A DNA stretch of 64,000 nucleotides from Marinibacterium anthonyi (GTDB taxonomy: Bacteria > Pseudomonadota > Alphaproteobacteria > Rhodobacterales > Rhodobacteraceae), in assembly GCA_003217735.2 (NCBI GenBank), contig CP031585.1:2095501-2159500 (forward strand), read 5' to 3'. A program made the position numbers and the translations under genes. Position 1 is the stretch's first letter. Each line of letters opens with the position of its first letter. The notes below the pieces were generated by a model. That model did no database searches, was not told where the DNA came from, and was given only the letters and a program-made list of their open reading frames with translations. This document shows positions 8,703-17,425 of this stretch, piece after piece.

Positions 8703-8731
8703 CATTTAGGGGGCGCACCGCGAACGATCAA
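8703..8731 (-). promoter_or_regulatory. putative promoter of the candidate small RNA
   Basis: On the minus strand TTGATC (8726-8731) and TAAATG (8703-8708) are separated by exactly 17 bases, predicting transcription from about 8696-8699, right at the foot of the first stem-loop. Confidence 0.5.
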
Positions 8732-8780
8732 GGATGATTGCCAAAAAGTCGGGCATTTCTGATATGCATTGTGCGCATAG

Positions 8781-9686
8781 CTAGACTTGTTCGAGCTCGC
8801 GCAGCTGCTTGCGGTGGGCGATGACCTCGTCCTGGACGAAGTCCCGGAAGGCGGCGATCCGTTGCGAATGCCGCAGTTCTTCGGGATAGGCGAGGAAGGT
8901 GGGGACGGGCGCCGATTCGATATCGGGCAAGACCCTGACCATGGCCGGAAAATCCTGCGCCAGGTAGTCGGGCAGGATGCCGATTCCAAGGTTGTTGAGC
9001 ACAGCCTGAAGGACGCCGAAATAATTGTTCACCGTCAGCAGCGAACGCGGATTGAACGTCATCAGGTGCTGGGTCAGCAGGGCGCCGGCGGCCACCTGGG
9101 CCGACCGCGTGTTCTGCGAGATCAACCGGTGATCGGCGATTTCAAGGATATCGCTCGGCTCGCCCTCGCGGTCCAGGTAGTCGCGCGACGCATACAGCCG
9201 CATCTGCACGTTCATCAGCTTCTTGCGGATCAGGTCGGCCTGCGAGGGTTCCTTCATGCGGATGGCTACGTCGGCCTCGCGCATGGGCAGGTCCAGCACC
9301 CGTTCTTCAAGCATCAGGTCGACCTTGAGGTTGGGATACTTCTCGTAGAGCTTGGGCAGGCGCGGGGCCAGCCACATGGTGCCGAAACCGGTCGTGGTGG
9401 TCACGCGCAGTTCGCCGAACACCTCTTCCTCGCTGTCGCGGATCCGCGCGGCGGCGGCTTCCAGGCGCTTGGACATCGACCGCGTCGCGTCGAACAGCAA
9501 TTCCCCCTGTTCGGTCAGGATCAGACCGCGCGCATGGCGGTGGAACAGGATCGCGCCCAGGCTTTCCTCCAGCGCACGGATCTGGCGGCTGACCGCAGAT
9601 TGCGACAGGTTCAGCTTGTCACCGGCATGGGTGAGGCTGCCGGCATCCGCCACGGCATGAAAAATTCTCAGCTTGTCCCAGTCCAT
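8781..9686 (-). CDS. LysR-type transcriptional regulator
   Basis: This 301-residue protein has the LysR layout: an N-terminal winged helix-turn-helix (residues 1-60, with LRIFHAVADAGSLTHAGDKL and LSQSAVSRQIRALEE) and an effector-binding domain from about residue 90. It diverges from the indolepyruvate ferredoxin oxidoreductase gene across 163 bases, the classic LysR arrangement, so it may control that gene in response to an aromatic amino acid or keto acid. That target is inferred from position only. The C-terminus is followed by the candidate small RNA and its terminator. Confidence 0.92.
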   Translation of the reverse strand: MDWDKLRIFHAVADAGSLTHAGDKLNLSQSAVSRQIRALEESLGAILFHRHARGLILTEQGELLFDATRSMSKRLEAAAARIRDSEEEVFGELRVTTTTGFGTMWLAPRLPKLYEKYPNLKVDLMLEERVLDLPMREADVAIRMKEPSQADLIRKKLMNVQMRLYASRDYLDREGEPSDILEIADHRLISQNTRSAQVAAGALLTQHLMTFNPRSLLTVNNYFGVLQAVLNNLGIGILPDYLAQDFPAMVRVLPDIESAPVPTFLAYPEELRHSQRIAAFRDFVQDEVIAHRKQLRELEQV

Positions 9687-9849
9687 AACACTGCTTTCTT
9701 CTATACGAGACCGCGTTCGTCGACGTTGCTACGTACCCTTTAAGATAACCCTCACAAGGGCAACTTGATAGAAAACACTGTTCGGGTCAGCACGGTTGAC
9801 CTATATTGGTCCAAGATGATGAATAAATGACCCAGATGGGAGGAGCCAG

Positions 9850-12800
9850 ATGAGTCAGCAAAAGATTTCCCTGAATGATCGTTTTGACCTGAGCAAGAGC
9901 CCGGTTCTGTTGAACGGAACCCAGGCGCTTGTACGGTTGATGATGATGCAGAAGGCCCGCGACCGCGACGCGGGCTTCAACACCGCCGGCCTGGTGACGG
10001 GCTACCGGGGGTCGCCTCTTGGATCTGTCGACATGCAGATGTTGCGCGCGGGCAAGCAATTGGCAGAATATGACATCACGTTTCAGTCAGGTCTGAACGA
10101 GGATCTGGCCGCGACCGCGCTGTGGGGCAGCCAGCAGGCCGGCTTGCGGGGCGAGAACAAGTACGACGGGGTCTTCGGGCTTTGGTACGGCAAGGGCCCG
10201 GGCGTGGATCGGTCGGGCGATGCGATGAAACACGCCAACATGGCCGGCACGGCGCCCCTGGGCGGTGTGCTGATGGCGATGGGCGACGACCACACCGGCG
10301 AAAGTTCGACCGTGCTGCACCAGTCGGAATGGGCGCTGGTCGATGCCTACATGCCGGTGGTCAGCCCGGCGGGCGTGCAGGAGATCCTGGATTTCGGCAT
10401 CTACGGCATTGCGCTGTCGCGCTTTGCCGGGGTCTGGGTCGGCCTGAAGACCATGAAGGACACGATCGAGACGACGGCAGTGGTCGATGGCTCGCCCGAC
10501 CGGATGAAGCTGGTCACGCCGTCCTTCGACATGCCCGAAGGCGGTCTGAACATCCGCCTGCTGGACACGCCGGTGGCGCAGGAAACCCGGATGATCGACT
10601 ACAAGCGCTTTGCGGCCGAGGCGTTTTCGCGCGCCAACGGCATGGACAAGCGCATGTGGGGCAAGCCCGGCGCCCGGATCGGCCTTGTCGCCGCCGGCAA
10701 GAACTGGCTGGACCTGGTCCATGCCATGTCGCTGCTGAACATCGACGAAAACGAAGCCGAACGGCTGGGCATCACGCTGTACAAGGTCGGCCAGACCTTT
10801 CCGCTGGACATGCAGGGATTCCATGACTGGGCCGAAGGGCTGGACCTGATCGTCGTGGTGGAAGAAAAGCGCAAGCTGATCGAAGTCCAGATCAAGGAAG
10901 CCATCTTTGATGACCGACGGGGCCGGCGGGTCTTTGGCTGGTACAAGGGCAGCGGCGCCGGCGGCATGCACGGGGAAGAGCTTTTCCCGACGCGCGGCGC
11001 GCTGGATCCGATCATGATCGCGGCCAAGCTGGGCGACATCCTGGTCGAAGAGGGGCGCGAGACGGACGGGATCAGGGCCGGCATCCAGGCGCTGGACGAG
11101 GCGCGGCGCAACGACAATGCCAAGGAGATCGCGGCGCGGGTGCCCTATTTCTGCTCGGGCTGCCCGCATAATACCTCGACCAAGGTGCCCGAGGGGTCGC
11201 GCGCCTATGCCGGGATCGGCTGCCATTACATGGCGCAGTGGATGGACCGCGACACGCTGGGCTTTACGCACATGGGCGCCGAAGGGGCGAACTGGATCGG
11301 CGAGGCGCCGTTTTCCACCACGAAGCACGTGTTCCAGAACCTGGGCGACGGGACCTACAACCATTCCGGCATCCAGGCGATCCGCGCGGCGCAGGCCGCC
11401 GGCACCAACATCACCTACAAGATCCTTTACAACGACGCCGTCGCCATGACCGGCGGACAGGCCAACGAAGGCGGGCTGTCGCCGCAGCGCATCGTGCAAG
11501 AGATCCGCGCGATGGGCGTGAAAGAGGTTGTCGTCGTCTATGACGAAAAGGAAGACGTCGACAAATCCACCTTCCCCAAGGGGCTGGAATTCCACGAACG
11601 GGCCGAGCTGGAGACCGTGCAGAAGCGCCTGCGCGAGGTCGAGGGCGTGTCGGCGATCGTCTACATCCAGACCTGCGCGGCCGAAAAGCGGCGGCGGCGC
11701 AAGCGGGGCAAGTTCCCCGATCCGGACAAGCGGGTGTTCATCAACAGTGACGTCTGCGAGGGCTGCGGCGATTGCGGCGTGCAGTCGAACTGCGTGTCCA
11801 TCGTGCCGAAGGAAACCGAACTGGGCCGCAAGCGGGCGATCGACCAGTCGTCCTGCAACAAGGACTTTTCGTGCCTCAAGGGGTTCTGCCCGTCTTTCGT
11901 GACGCTGGAAGGCGCCAAGGTGCGCAAAGAGGCGACGACAGAGCTGGATCTGCCGCACCTGCCCGAACCGGCCCTGCCCACGATCAACGGCACCTGGAAC
12001 GTCGTGATCACGGGCGTTGGCGGCACCGGCGTGGTGACCATCGGCGCGGTGATGGCGCAGGCGGCCCAGATCGACGGCAAGGGCGCCGGCATGATGGAGA
12101 TGGCCGGACTGGCGCAGAAGGGCGGGGCGGTCGGCATCCATTGCCGGATCGCGGAAAAACCGGCCGACATCAGCGCCATTCGTGTCGCCACAGGCGAGGC
12201 TGACGCGCTGATCGGCGGCGACCTTGTGGTCAGCGCCGGGGCCAAGACGCTGGGGCTGACACGGCCCGGGCGGACGGGCGCCGTGGTCAACAGCCACGAG
12301 ATCATCACCGGCGACTTCACGCGCAACACCGAATTCGCCCTGCCGGCGGATCGGCTGGAACTGGCGTTGCAGGCGCGGATGAAGGACCGGGTCGAATTGT
12401 TCGATGCGTCGGACCTGGCCAAGACCGTGCTGGGCGACTCCATCTTTTCCAACATGATGGTCTTTGGCGCGGCCTGGCAGAAGGGGCTGGTGCCGCTGAG
12501 CCATGCGTCGATCATGGCCGCGATCGAGCTGAACGGCGCGGCGGTGGAGCGGAACCAGCGCGCCTTCGAGATCGGTCGCTGGGCGATGCTGCACCCGAAG
12601 GAAGCGGCCGACATGCTGACCGACAAGGTGGTGCAGCTGCCGAAGTCTCTGGAAGACCGCATCGCCTATCGCGCCGACCACCTGACCCGGTTCCAGTCAA
12701 AGCGGCTGGCCAAGCGGTATCGGGCCATGGTTGACGGGATCGATGACGCCAAGGTCAAGGAAGCGGTCGCGCTGGGGTATCACAAGCTGTTGGCCTACAA

Positions 12801-13272
12801 GGACGAATACGAGGTCGCACGGCTGCTGGTAGACACGCGCGAAAAGGCGCAGGCCGAGTTCGACGGCGACTTCAGGATGTCGTTCCACATGTCCCCGCCG
12901 ATCTTCGCCAAGGACGGCCCCGACGGGCGCCCGGTGAAACGGGAGTACGGCGAATGGATGCTGCGCGCATTGCGCGTGCTGAAGTCGTTCAAGGTCCTGC
13001 GCGGTGGTCTGCTGGACCCGTTCGCCCGCACCGAGGAGCGCAAGATGGAACGCGCGCTGATCGCCCAGTACGAGGCCGACATGGCCGACGTGCTGCCCGT
13101 GCTGACGCCCGCGACCCGGGATGCGGTCGTCGCGCTGGCGCGCCTGCCGCTGGACATCCGGGGCTTTGGCCCGGTCAAGATGGCGAACGAGGCGAAGGCG
13201 GCGAAACGGCGCGAGGAACTGCTGGTGTCGATCCGAGCAGGCGGTCCCGATCTTGCGAGCGCCGCGGAATAG
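9850..13272 (+). CDS. indolepyruvate ferredoxin oxidoreductase, fused alpha-beta form
   Basis: This 1140-residue enzyme oxidatively decarboxylates aryl pyruvates (from Trp, Phe, Tyr transamination) to aryl-acetyl-CoA, reducing ferredoxin. The N-terminal half resembles the alpha subunit (VTGYRGSPLGSVD near residue 50, GMHGEELFP about 375). The thiamine diphosphate site is GDGTYNHSG (about 499) through NDAVAMTGGQ (about 537). A cysteine-rich ferredoxin-like segment begins at VCEGCGDCG (C636). The beta-type domain starts near residue 715 with GVGGTGVVTIGAV. Archaeal enzymes keep IorA and IorB separate; many proteobacteria have this fusion. A start with GGGAGG upstream is clear. The divergent LysR gene is the likely regulator. 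Confidence 0.92.
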   Translation: MSQQKISLNDRFDLSKSPVLLNGTQALVRLMMMQKARDRDAGFNTAGLVTGYRGSPLGSVDMQMLRAGKQLAEYDITFQSGLNEDLAATALWGSQQAGLRGENKYDGVFGLWYGKGPGVDRSGDAMKHANMAGTAPLGGVLMAMGDDHTGESSTVLHQSEWALVDAYMPVVSPAGVQEILDFGIYGIALSRFAGVWVGLKTMKDTIETTAVVDGSPDRMKLVTPSFDMPEGGLNIRLLDTPVAQETRMIDYKRFAAEAFSRANGMDKRMWGKPGARIGLVAAGKNWLDLVHAMSLLNIDENEAERLGITLYKVGQTFPLDMQGFHDWAEGLDLIVVVEEKRKLIEVQIKEAIFDDRRGRRVFGWYKGSGAGGMHGEELFPTRGALDPIMIAAKLGDILVEEGRETDGIRAGIQALDEARRNDNAKEIAARVPYFCSGCPHNTSTKVPEGSRAYAGIGCHYMAQWMDRDTLGFTHMGAEGANWIGEAPFSTTKHVFQNLGDGTYNHSGIQAIRAAQAAGTNITYKILYNDAVAMTGGQANEGGLSPQRIVQEIRAMGVKEVVVVYDEKEDVDKSTFPKGLEFHERAELETVQKRLREVEGVSAIVYIQTCAAEKRRRRKRGKFPDPDKRVFINSDVCEGCGDCGVQSNCVSIVPKETELGRKRAIDQSSCNKDFSCLKGFCPSFVTLEGAKVRKEATTELDLPHLPEPALPTINGTWNVVITGVGGTGVVTIGAVMAQAAQIDGKGAGMMEMAGLAQKGGAVGIHCRIAEKPADISAIRVATGEADALIGGDLVVSAGAKTLGLTRPGRTGAVVNSHEIITGDFTRNTEFALPADRLELALQARMKDRVELFDASDLAKTVLGDSIFSNMMVFGAAWQKGLVPLSHASIMAAIELNGAAVERNQRAFEIGRWAMLHPKEAADMLTDKVVQLPKSLEDRIAYRADHLTRFQSKRLAKRYRAMVDGIDDAKVKEAVALGYHKLLAYKDEYEVARLLVDTREKAQAEFDGDFRMSFHMSPPIFAKDGPDGRPVKREYGEWMLRALRVLKSFKVLRGGLLDPFARTEERKMERALIAQYEADMADVLPVLTPATRDAVVALARLPLDIRGFGPVKMANEAKAAKRREELLVSIRAGGPDLASAAE

Positions 13273-13289
13273 GGCTGTTACGGTTCTGT

Positions 13290-13333
13290 CATAGTGACTA
13301 TGTTATATGCCCAGACCGCCTGAGCGGTCTGGG
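13290..13333 (+). promoter_or_regulatory. palindrome and stem-loop upstream of the acyltransferase gene
   Basis: A perfect 13-bp palindrome CATAGTGACTATG (13290-13302) is followed by a perfect 10-bp stem-loop (13310-13333, CCCAGACCGC/GCGGTCTGGG). No T-run follows, so it is not an obvious terminator; it may be an operator plus leader structure. Confidence 0.4.
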
Positions 13334-13351
13334 AGGCTTACGGAGTCCAAG

Positions 13352-14230
13352 ATGACATCGCGTCGTCACGTTGTTCGCGATATTACATACGCACATTCGG
13401 CCGAAACAAAGAGCGGCCGCGCCATGATCCGGCTGATGGAAAACACCACCGGGCGCCTTCGCTTGATCAAGCGCGCAAATGGATACGAGGCCGATATCGC
13501 GGCGGGCCGGGATTTCTGGGGCGTCATGGTCGAACGCTACGGGCTGACGCTGGACGTGGTGGGCGGATCGCTGGACAACATCCCGCGCGAAGGTCCGCTG
13601 ATTCTGATCGCGAACCACCCGTATGGCATCCTCGACGGGCTGATGATGGGGCATATCCTGTCCGTCACCCGGGGCGATTTCCGCATCCTGGCGCACCGGG
13701 TCTTCCGCAAGGCCGAGGATCTGAACCGCATCATCCTGCCGATCTCGTTCGACGAGACGAAAGAGGCGGTGAAGACCAATATCGAAACCCGCAAGGAAGC
13801 GCTGCGCTACCTGGGCGACGGCGGGGCGATCGGGATCTTTCCGGGCGGCACCGTGTCGACGGCGGCCAAGCCGTTTTCACGACCCATGGATCCGGGCTGG
13901 CGGGGGTTCACCGCGCGGATGGTGGGCAAGAGCAACGCCACCGTGGTGCCGGTTTTCTTCGAGGGATCGAATTCGCGGCTGTTCCAGCTGGCAAGCCATA
14001 TCCACTATACCTTGCGCATGGGTCTTCTGATCAAGGAATTCCACAAGCGCATGGATGCCCCGGTGCGGATGGTCATCGGAAAACCCATCGGGCGCGACGT
14101 TCTGGACCCATTGGCGAAAGACAGCAAAGCGATGATGGATTTCCTTCGCAAATCAACGTATGAGCTGTCTCCAAAGCCGCTTCGATCTTACGAATACGGC
14201 TTCGAGTTTGAAGAGAAGCACCGCGCCTGA
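13352..14230 (+). CDS. lysophospholipid acyltransferase family protein
   Basis: The 292-residue protein has the acyltransferase active-site block NHPYGILDG (N88, H89, D95), the glycine-rich [10 protein letters not shown] (about residues 168-177) and PVFFEGSNS, an arrangement seen in PlsC-like and COG3176 (hemolysin/OlsB-related) acyltransferases. The histidine and aspartate form the catalytic pair that moves an acyl chain from acyl-ACP or acyl-CoA to a glycerolipid or amine. The exact acceptor cannot be read from sequence. I chose ATG 13352 because CGGAG lies six bases upstream. Its first 35 codons are noticeably less GC-rich than the rest. murI follows 40 bases downstream. Confidence 0.85.
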   Translation: MTSRRHVVRDITYAHSAETKSGRAMIRLMENTTGRLRLIKRANGYEADIAAGRDFWGVMVERYGLTLDVVGGSLDNIPREGPLILIANHPYGILDGLMMGHILSVTRGDFRILAHRVFRKAEDLNRIILPISFDETKEAVKTNIETRKEALRYLGDGGAIGIFPGGTVSTAAKPFSRPMDPGWRGFTARMVGKSNATVVPVFFEGSNSRLFQLASHIHYTLRMGLLIKEFHKRMDAPVRMVIGKPIGRDVLDPLAKDSKAMMDFLRKSTYELSPKPLRSYEYGFEFEEKHRA

Positions 14231-14270
14231 CCCCGTATCTGATCCCACATCTGATCCCGTACCTGATCCC
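14227..14270. repeat. 12-nt tandem repeat at the murI start
   Basis: Four units of a 12-base period with core CTGATCCC (first copy CTGACCCC at 14227, then 14239, 14251, 14263) span the acyltransferase stop codon and end exactly at the murI ATG. In the murI frame they would read SDP-type tetrapeptides. Confidence 0.8.
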
Positions 14271-15080
14271 ATGTCCGTAGGCATTTTCGATTCCGGCCTG
14301 GGCGGCCTGACCGTCCTTGATGCCGTGGCCAAAAGGCTGCCAGACGTCGCTTTCCGCTACTACGCGGATAGCGCGAACGCCCCTTATGGCGTGCGCGAGG
14401 CCGACGATGTCTATCGGCTGACGAAATCCGCCGTGACATGGCTGTGGGACAATGGCTGCGACCTGGTGATCCTGGCCTGCAACACCGCCTCGGCCGCCGG
14501 ACTGCGGCGGATCCAGGAAGAAGGCGTGCCGCCGGGCAAGCGCGTGCTGGGCGTCTTCGTGCCGCTGATAGAGGCGCTGACCGAACGCCAGTGGGGCGAC
14601 AATTCCCCGCCGCGCGAGGTTGCCGTGAAGCATGTGGCGCTGTTCGCCACGCCCGCCACCGTGCGCAGCCGGGCGTTTCAGCGGGAACTGGCCTTTCGGG
14701 CCATCGGTGTGGACGTCGAGGCCCAAGCCTGTGGCGGCGTGGTCGATGCGATCGAGGACGGCGACATGATCCTGGCCGAGGCGCTGGTGCGCTCCCACGT
14801 GGATGCGCTGAAGCGCAAGATGCCGGAACCGCAGGCCGCGATCCTGGGCTGCACCCATTACCCGCTGATGCAGGACACCTTCCAGGAGGCCCTGGGCCCC
14901 GATGTGCAGGTCTTCAGCCAGGCCGCGCTGGTGGCGGAGAGCCTGGCCCATTACCTGGGTCGCCACCCCGGCATGCTGGGCGCGGGCGATGCGGGCTACG
15001 TGACCACCGGCGATCCGCGCAAGGTAAGCGATCGGGCGACACAGTTCCTCCGACGACAGATCGCCTTTTCGTCCGTCTGA
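14271..15080 (+). CDS. murI: glutamate racemase
   Basis: MurI converts L-glutamate to D-glutamate for peptidoglycan. The 269-residue protein shows [12 protein letters not shown] (residues 4-15, with D7 and S8), the first catalytic cysteine in ACNTAS (C70), and the second in GCTHYP (C194). I start at ATG 14271, which gives the normal family N-terminus. No good ribosome binding site precedes it because a 12-nt tandem repeat occupies that position; translation may be coupled to the upstream acyltransferase gene. An in-frame ATG at 14160 would add 37 residues encoded by the repeat and by the acyltransferase 3' end. Confidence 0.93.
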   Translation: MSVGIFDSGLGGLTVLDAVAKRLPDVAFRYYADSANAPYGVREADDVYRLTKSAVTWLWDNGCDLVILACNTASAAGLRRIQEEGVPPGKRVLGVFVPLIEALTERQWGDNSPPREVAVKHVALFATPATVRSRAFQRELAFRAIGVDVEAQACGGVVDAIEDGDMILAEALVRSHVDALKRKMPEPQAAILGCTHYPLMQDTFQEALGPDVQVFSQAALVAESLAHYLGRHPGMLGAGDAGYVTTGDPRKVSDRATQFLRRQIAFSSV

Positions 15081-15153
15081 GACGTCCCGTCCTCTTGTCC
15101 CCCAGCGATGGGCTGTGCCAATCGCTACCCCAACATGTCTGTCGAGGTCCCAC

Positions 15154-16182
15154 ATGACCCATTCCATCGCCATCCTTGGCGCCTCCGGCTATACCGGCGC
15201 TGAACTTGTCCGGCTGATCGCCACCCACCCGAGCTTTGAAATCAAGGCCTTGTCCGCCGATCGTAAAGCGGGTCAGGCGATGGCCGAGGTGTTTCCCCAC
15301 CTGCGCCACCTGGACCTGCCGATCCTGACCCGGATCGAGGAGATCGATTTCAGCCAGATCGACCTGTGCTTTTGCGCCCTGCCGCACAAGACCAGCCAGG
15401 CGGTGATTTCCCAGCTGCCGCGCGATCTGAAGATCGTCGATCTGTCCGCCGATTTCCGGCTGCGCGACGCGGCGGCCTACGAGAAGTGGTACGGCAATCC
15501 CCATGCCGCGATGGATCTGCAGGCCGAGGCCGTTTACGGCCTGACCGAATTCTACCGCGACGAGATCAGGGGCGCGCGGCTGGTGGCCGGCACGGGGTGC
15601 AACGCGGCGGCCGGGCAATTCGCGCTGATGCCGCTGGTCAGGGCCGGGGTGATCGCGCTGGACGAGATCATCATGGACCTGAAGGCGGCCGTGTCGGGCG
15701 CGGGCCGGTCGCTGAAGGAAAACCTGCTGCATGCCGAGCTGTCCGAAGGCTATCACGGCTATTCGATGGGCGGCACGCACCGGCACCTGGGCGAGTTCGA
15801 CCAGGAGTTTTCCAAGGCCGCGGGGCGCGAGGTGCGGGTGCAGCTGACGCCGCATCTGCTGCCGGCGAACCGGGGCATCCTGATGACCTGCTACGTCAAG
15901 GGCGACCCGGACATCATCCACGCGACCCTGGCCGAAGCCTATGCGGATGAGCCGTTCCTGGTGGTCCTGCCCAAGGGCGAGGCGCCGTCGACGCATCACG
16001 TGCGGGGATCGAATTTCTGCCATGTGGGCGTGGTGCCGGACCGGATCCCGGGGCGGGCGATCGTGGTGTCGGTGATCGACAACCTGACGAAAGGGTCATC
16101 GGGGCAGGCATTGCAGAACGCCAACCTTATGCTAGGGGAAGAGGAGACATCGGGCCTGATGCTGGCGCCCATGTTCCCGTAA
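15154..16182 (+). CDS. argC: N-acetyl-gamma-glutamyl-phosphate reductase
   Basis: ArgC reduces N-acetylglutamyl phosphate to the semialdehyde in arginine biosynthesis using NADPH. The 342-residue protein has the nucleotide-binding loop [13 protein letters not shown] (residues 8-20), CALPHKTSQ, and the catalytic cysteine in GTGCNAAAG (C149), followed by HRHLGE. I selected ATG 15154 because GAGG lies about six bases upstream and [15 protein letters not shown] is the typical N-terminus. It is 73 bases after murI and 18 bases before ccmE, so it may be cotranscribed with both. Confidence 0.97.
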   Translation: MTHSIAILGASGYTGAELVRLIATHPSFEIKALSADRKAGQAMAEVFPHLRHLDLPILTRIEEIDFSQIDLCFCALPHKTSQAVISQLPRDLKIVDLSADFRLRDAAAYEKWYGNPHAAMDLQAEAVYGLTEFYRDEIRGARLVAGTGCNAAAGQFALMPLVRAGVIALDEIIMDLKAAVSGAGRSLKENLLHAELSEGYHGYSMGGTHRHLGEFDQEFSKAAGREVRVQLTPHLLPANRGILMTCYVKGDPDIIHATLAEAYADEPFLVVLPKGEAPSTHHVRGSNFCHVGVVPDRIPGRAIVVSVIDNLTKGSSGQALQNANLMLGEEETSGLMLAPMFP

Positions 16183-16200
16183 TGTCGTGAGGAGGCGATC

Positions 16201-16650
16201 ATGAAGGGGTTGAAGAAGAAACGTCGGATCCAGGTGATTGTCGCGGCCTTTGCCGCGCTGGCGATTTCGACGGCCCTGATCGGCTATGCGCTGCGCGACG
16301 GCATCAACTATTTCCGCGCGCCGTCGCAGGTGGTGGAAGACCCGCCAACGCCCGGCGAGGTCTTTCGCCTGGGCGGGTTGGTCGAGGAAGGCACGCTGGT
16401 GCGCGGCGCGGGCGAGACGGTGCGGTTTTCCGTGACCGATGGCGGCGCGTCGATCCCGGTGACCTTCACCGGGGTTCTGCCCGATCTGTTCGACGAGAAG
16501 CAGGGCATGGTCGGCACGGGGCGCTACGTGAACGGCGTCTTCGAAGCGACCGAGATCCTGGCCAAGCACGACGAGACCTACATGCCCAGGGAGGTCATCG
16601 ACGCGCTGAAGGCGCAGGGGGTCTACGAGGCGCCTGAACCGGGCAGCTGA
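16201..16650 (+). CDS. ccmE: cytochrome c maturation heme chaperone CcmE
   Basis: CcmE carries heme covalently on a histidine and passes it to the CcmF/CcmH ligase in the periplasm. The 149-residue protein has a single N-terminal membrane anchor (about residues 9-30), an OB-fold domain (FRLGGLVEEGTL, VTFTGVLPDLF), and the heme-binding histidine in AKHDETYMP (H123, with Y127). A strong AGGAGG precedes the ATG. ccmF lies downstream but is separated from ccmE by an endolysin/holin pair. Confidence 0.97.
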   Translation: MKGLKKKRRIQVIVAAFAALAISTALIGYALRDGINYFRAPSQVVEDPPTPGEVFRLGGLVEEGTLVRGAGETVRFSVTDGGASIPVTFTGVLPDLFDEKQGMVGTGRYVNGVFEATEILAKHDETYMPREVIDALKAQGVYEAPEPGS

Positions 16651-16692
16651 TCGCGGTTTTCCGAAGCGGTGCGGCGGCTTGGTCGGCGCGCC

Positions 16693-16716
16693 GGGTATTT
16701 TGGGCCAGAAAGAAGC
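16693..16716 (+). repeat. dispersed GGTATTT/AAGAAG element, copy A
   Basis: A divergent copy, GGGTATTTTGGGCCAGAAAG then AAGC, 43 bases past the ccmE stop. It has one change from the CCAAGAAGAAG core. Confidence 0.65.
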
Positions 16717-16813
16717 AGCAGGCGCCGCGCCCCGGGGCAACGTGCGCTGCTGGGGGCCGGCGTTAAGGTTTCGGTCGCAGGTTTCGTCGCGGTTTCAACG
16801 CGAAGAGGCGGCC

Positions 16814-17425
16814 ATGCAGACAGTGCGCGAGATTGCCGAAGAAATTGTCGCCCGCGAAGGCGGGTATGTGAACGATCCCGACGATCCCGGCGGGGCGACG
16901 AAATACGGGGTGACCATTCACACCATGCGGCGGCTGGGGCTGGACCTGGACGGGGACGGCACGGTCGGCGTGGCGGATGTGAAGGCGCTGAGCCGCGGGC
17001 AGGCGGTGGACATCTTCATCCAGCATTACTTTCAGCGGCCCCGGATCGCGGAATTGCCCCGCGAGATCCAGCCAAGTGTCTTCGACATGTACGTCAATGC
17101 CGGGTCCAACGCGGTCAAGATCCTGCAGCGGCTTCTGTGCGAGATGGGCTACGGGGTATCGGTTGACGGCGCCATCGGGCCGCAGACGATCGGCGCCTGC
17201 GGCGATGCGGCGCAGCCCGATCCGGTGGTGCTGCGCGATGCCTACGGGGTGGCGCGGCGGAACTATTATTTCAGCCTAGCGGATCAACGCCCGGCCAGCC
17301 GGAAATACGCGCGCACGCGCGCCGGGGGCAAGGGCGGCTGGATCCGGCGGGCCGAGGAATTCCTGTCGCCGCGTTTTCACCTGAGTGGCGCGGCCTTCGA
17401 CGCACGGGTGGCGGCATGGGGCTGA
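16814..17425 (+). CDS. N-acetylmuramidase, GH108 family (GTA-type endolysin)
   Basis: This 203-residue enzyme fits glycoside hydrolase family 108: the block REGGYVNDPDDPGG (catalytic Glu at residue 15) and KYGVT, then FDMYVNAGSNAVKILQRLL and a C-terminal peptidoglycan-binding-type segment (VDGAIGPQTIGA). Such enzymes cleave the glycan backbone of peptidoglycan. There is no signal peptide, so it would need a holin to reach the wall; the next gene is a three-helix holin overlapping by 10 bases. In Rhodobacter capsulatus a homologous endolysin/holin pair releases GTA particles (established for rcc00555/rcc00556). The same role here is inferred. Start MQTVREIAEE at 16814 is preferred over a longer form. 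Confidence 0.88.
   Translation: MQTVREIAEEIVAREGGYVNDPDDPGGATKYGVTIHTMRRLGLDLDGDGTVGVADVKALSRGQAVDIFIQHYFQRPRIAELPREIQPSVFDMYVNAGSNAVKILQRLLCEMGYGVSVDGAIGPQTIGACGDAAQPDPVVLRDAYGVARRNYYFSLADQRPASRKYARTRAGGKGGWIRRAEEFLSPRFHLSGAAFDARVAAWG

Noticed and set aside
9687-9849. Defined LysR operator between lysR and the oxidoreductase
   Set aside because: Several T-N11-A patterns can be drawn, but none is distinctive enough to report.
10087-12681. 864-codon open frame antisense to the indolepyruvate oxidoreductase
   Set aside because: Shadow frame without recognisable motifs.
14227-14270. Short CRISPR-like array
   Set aside because: Units are 12 bases, contiguous, without spacers; it is a simple tandem repeat.
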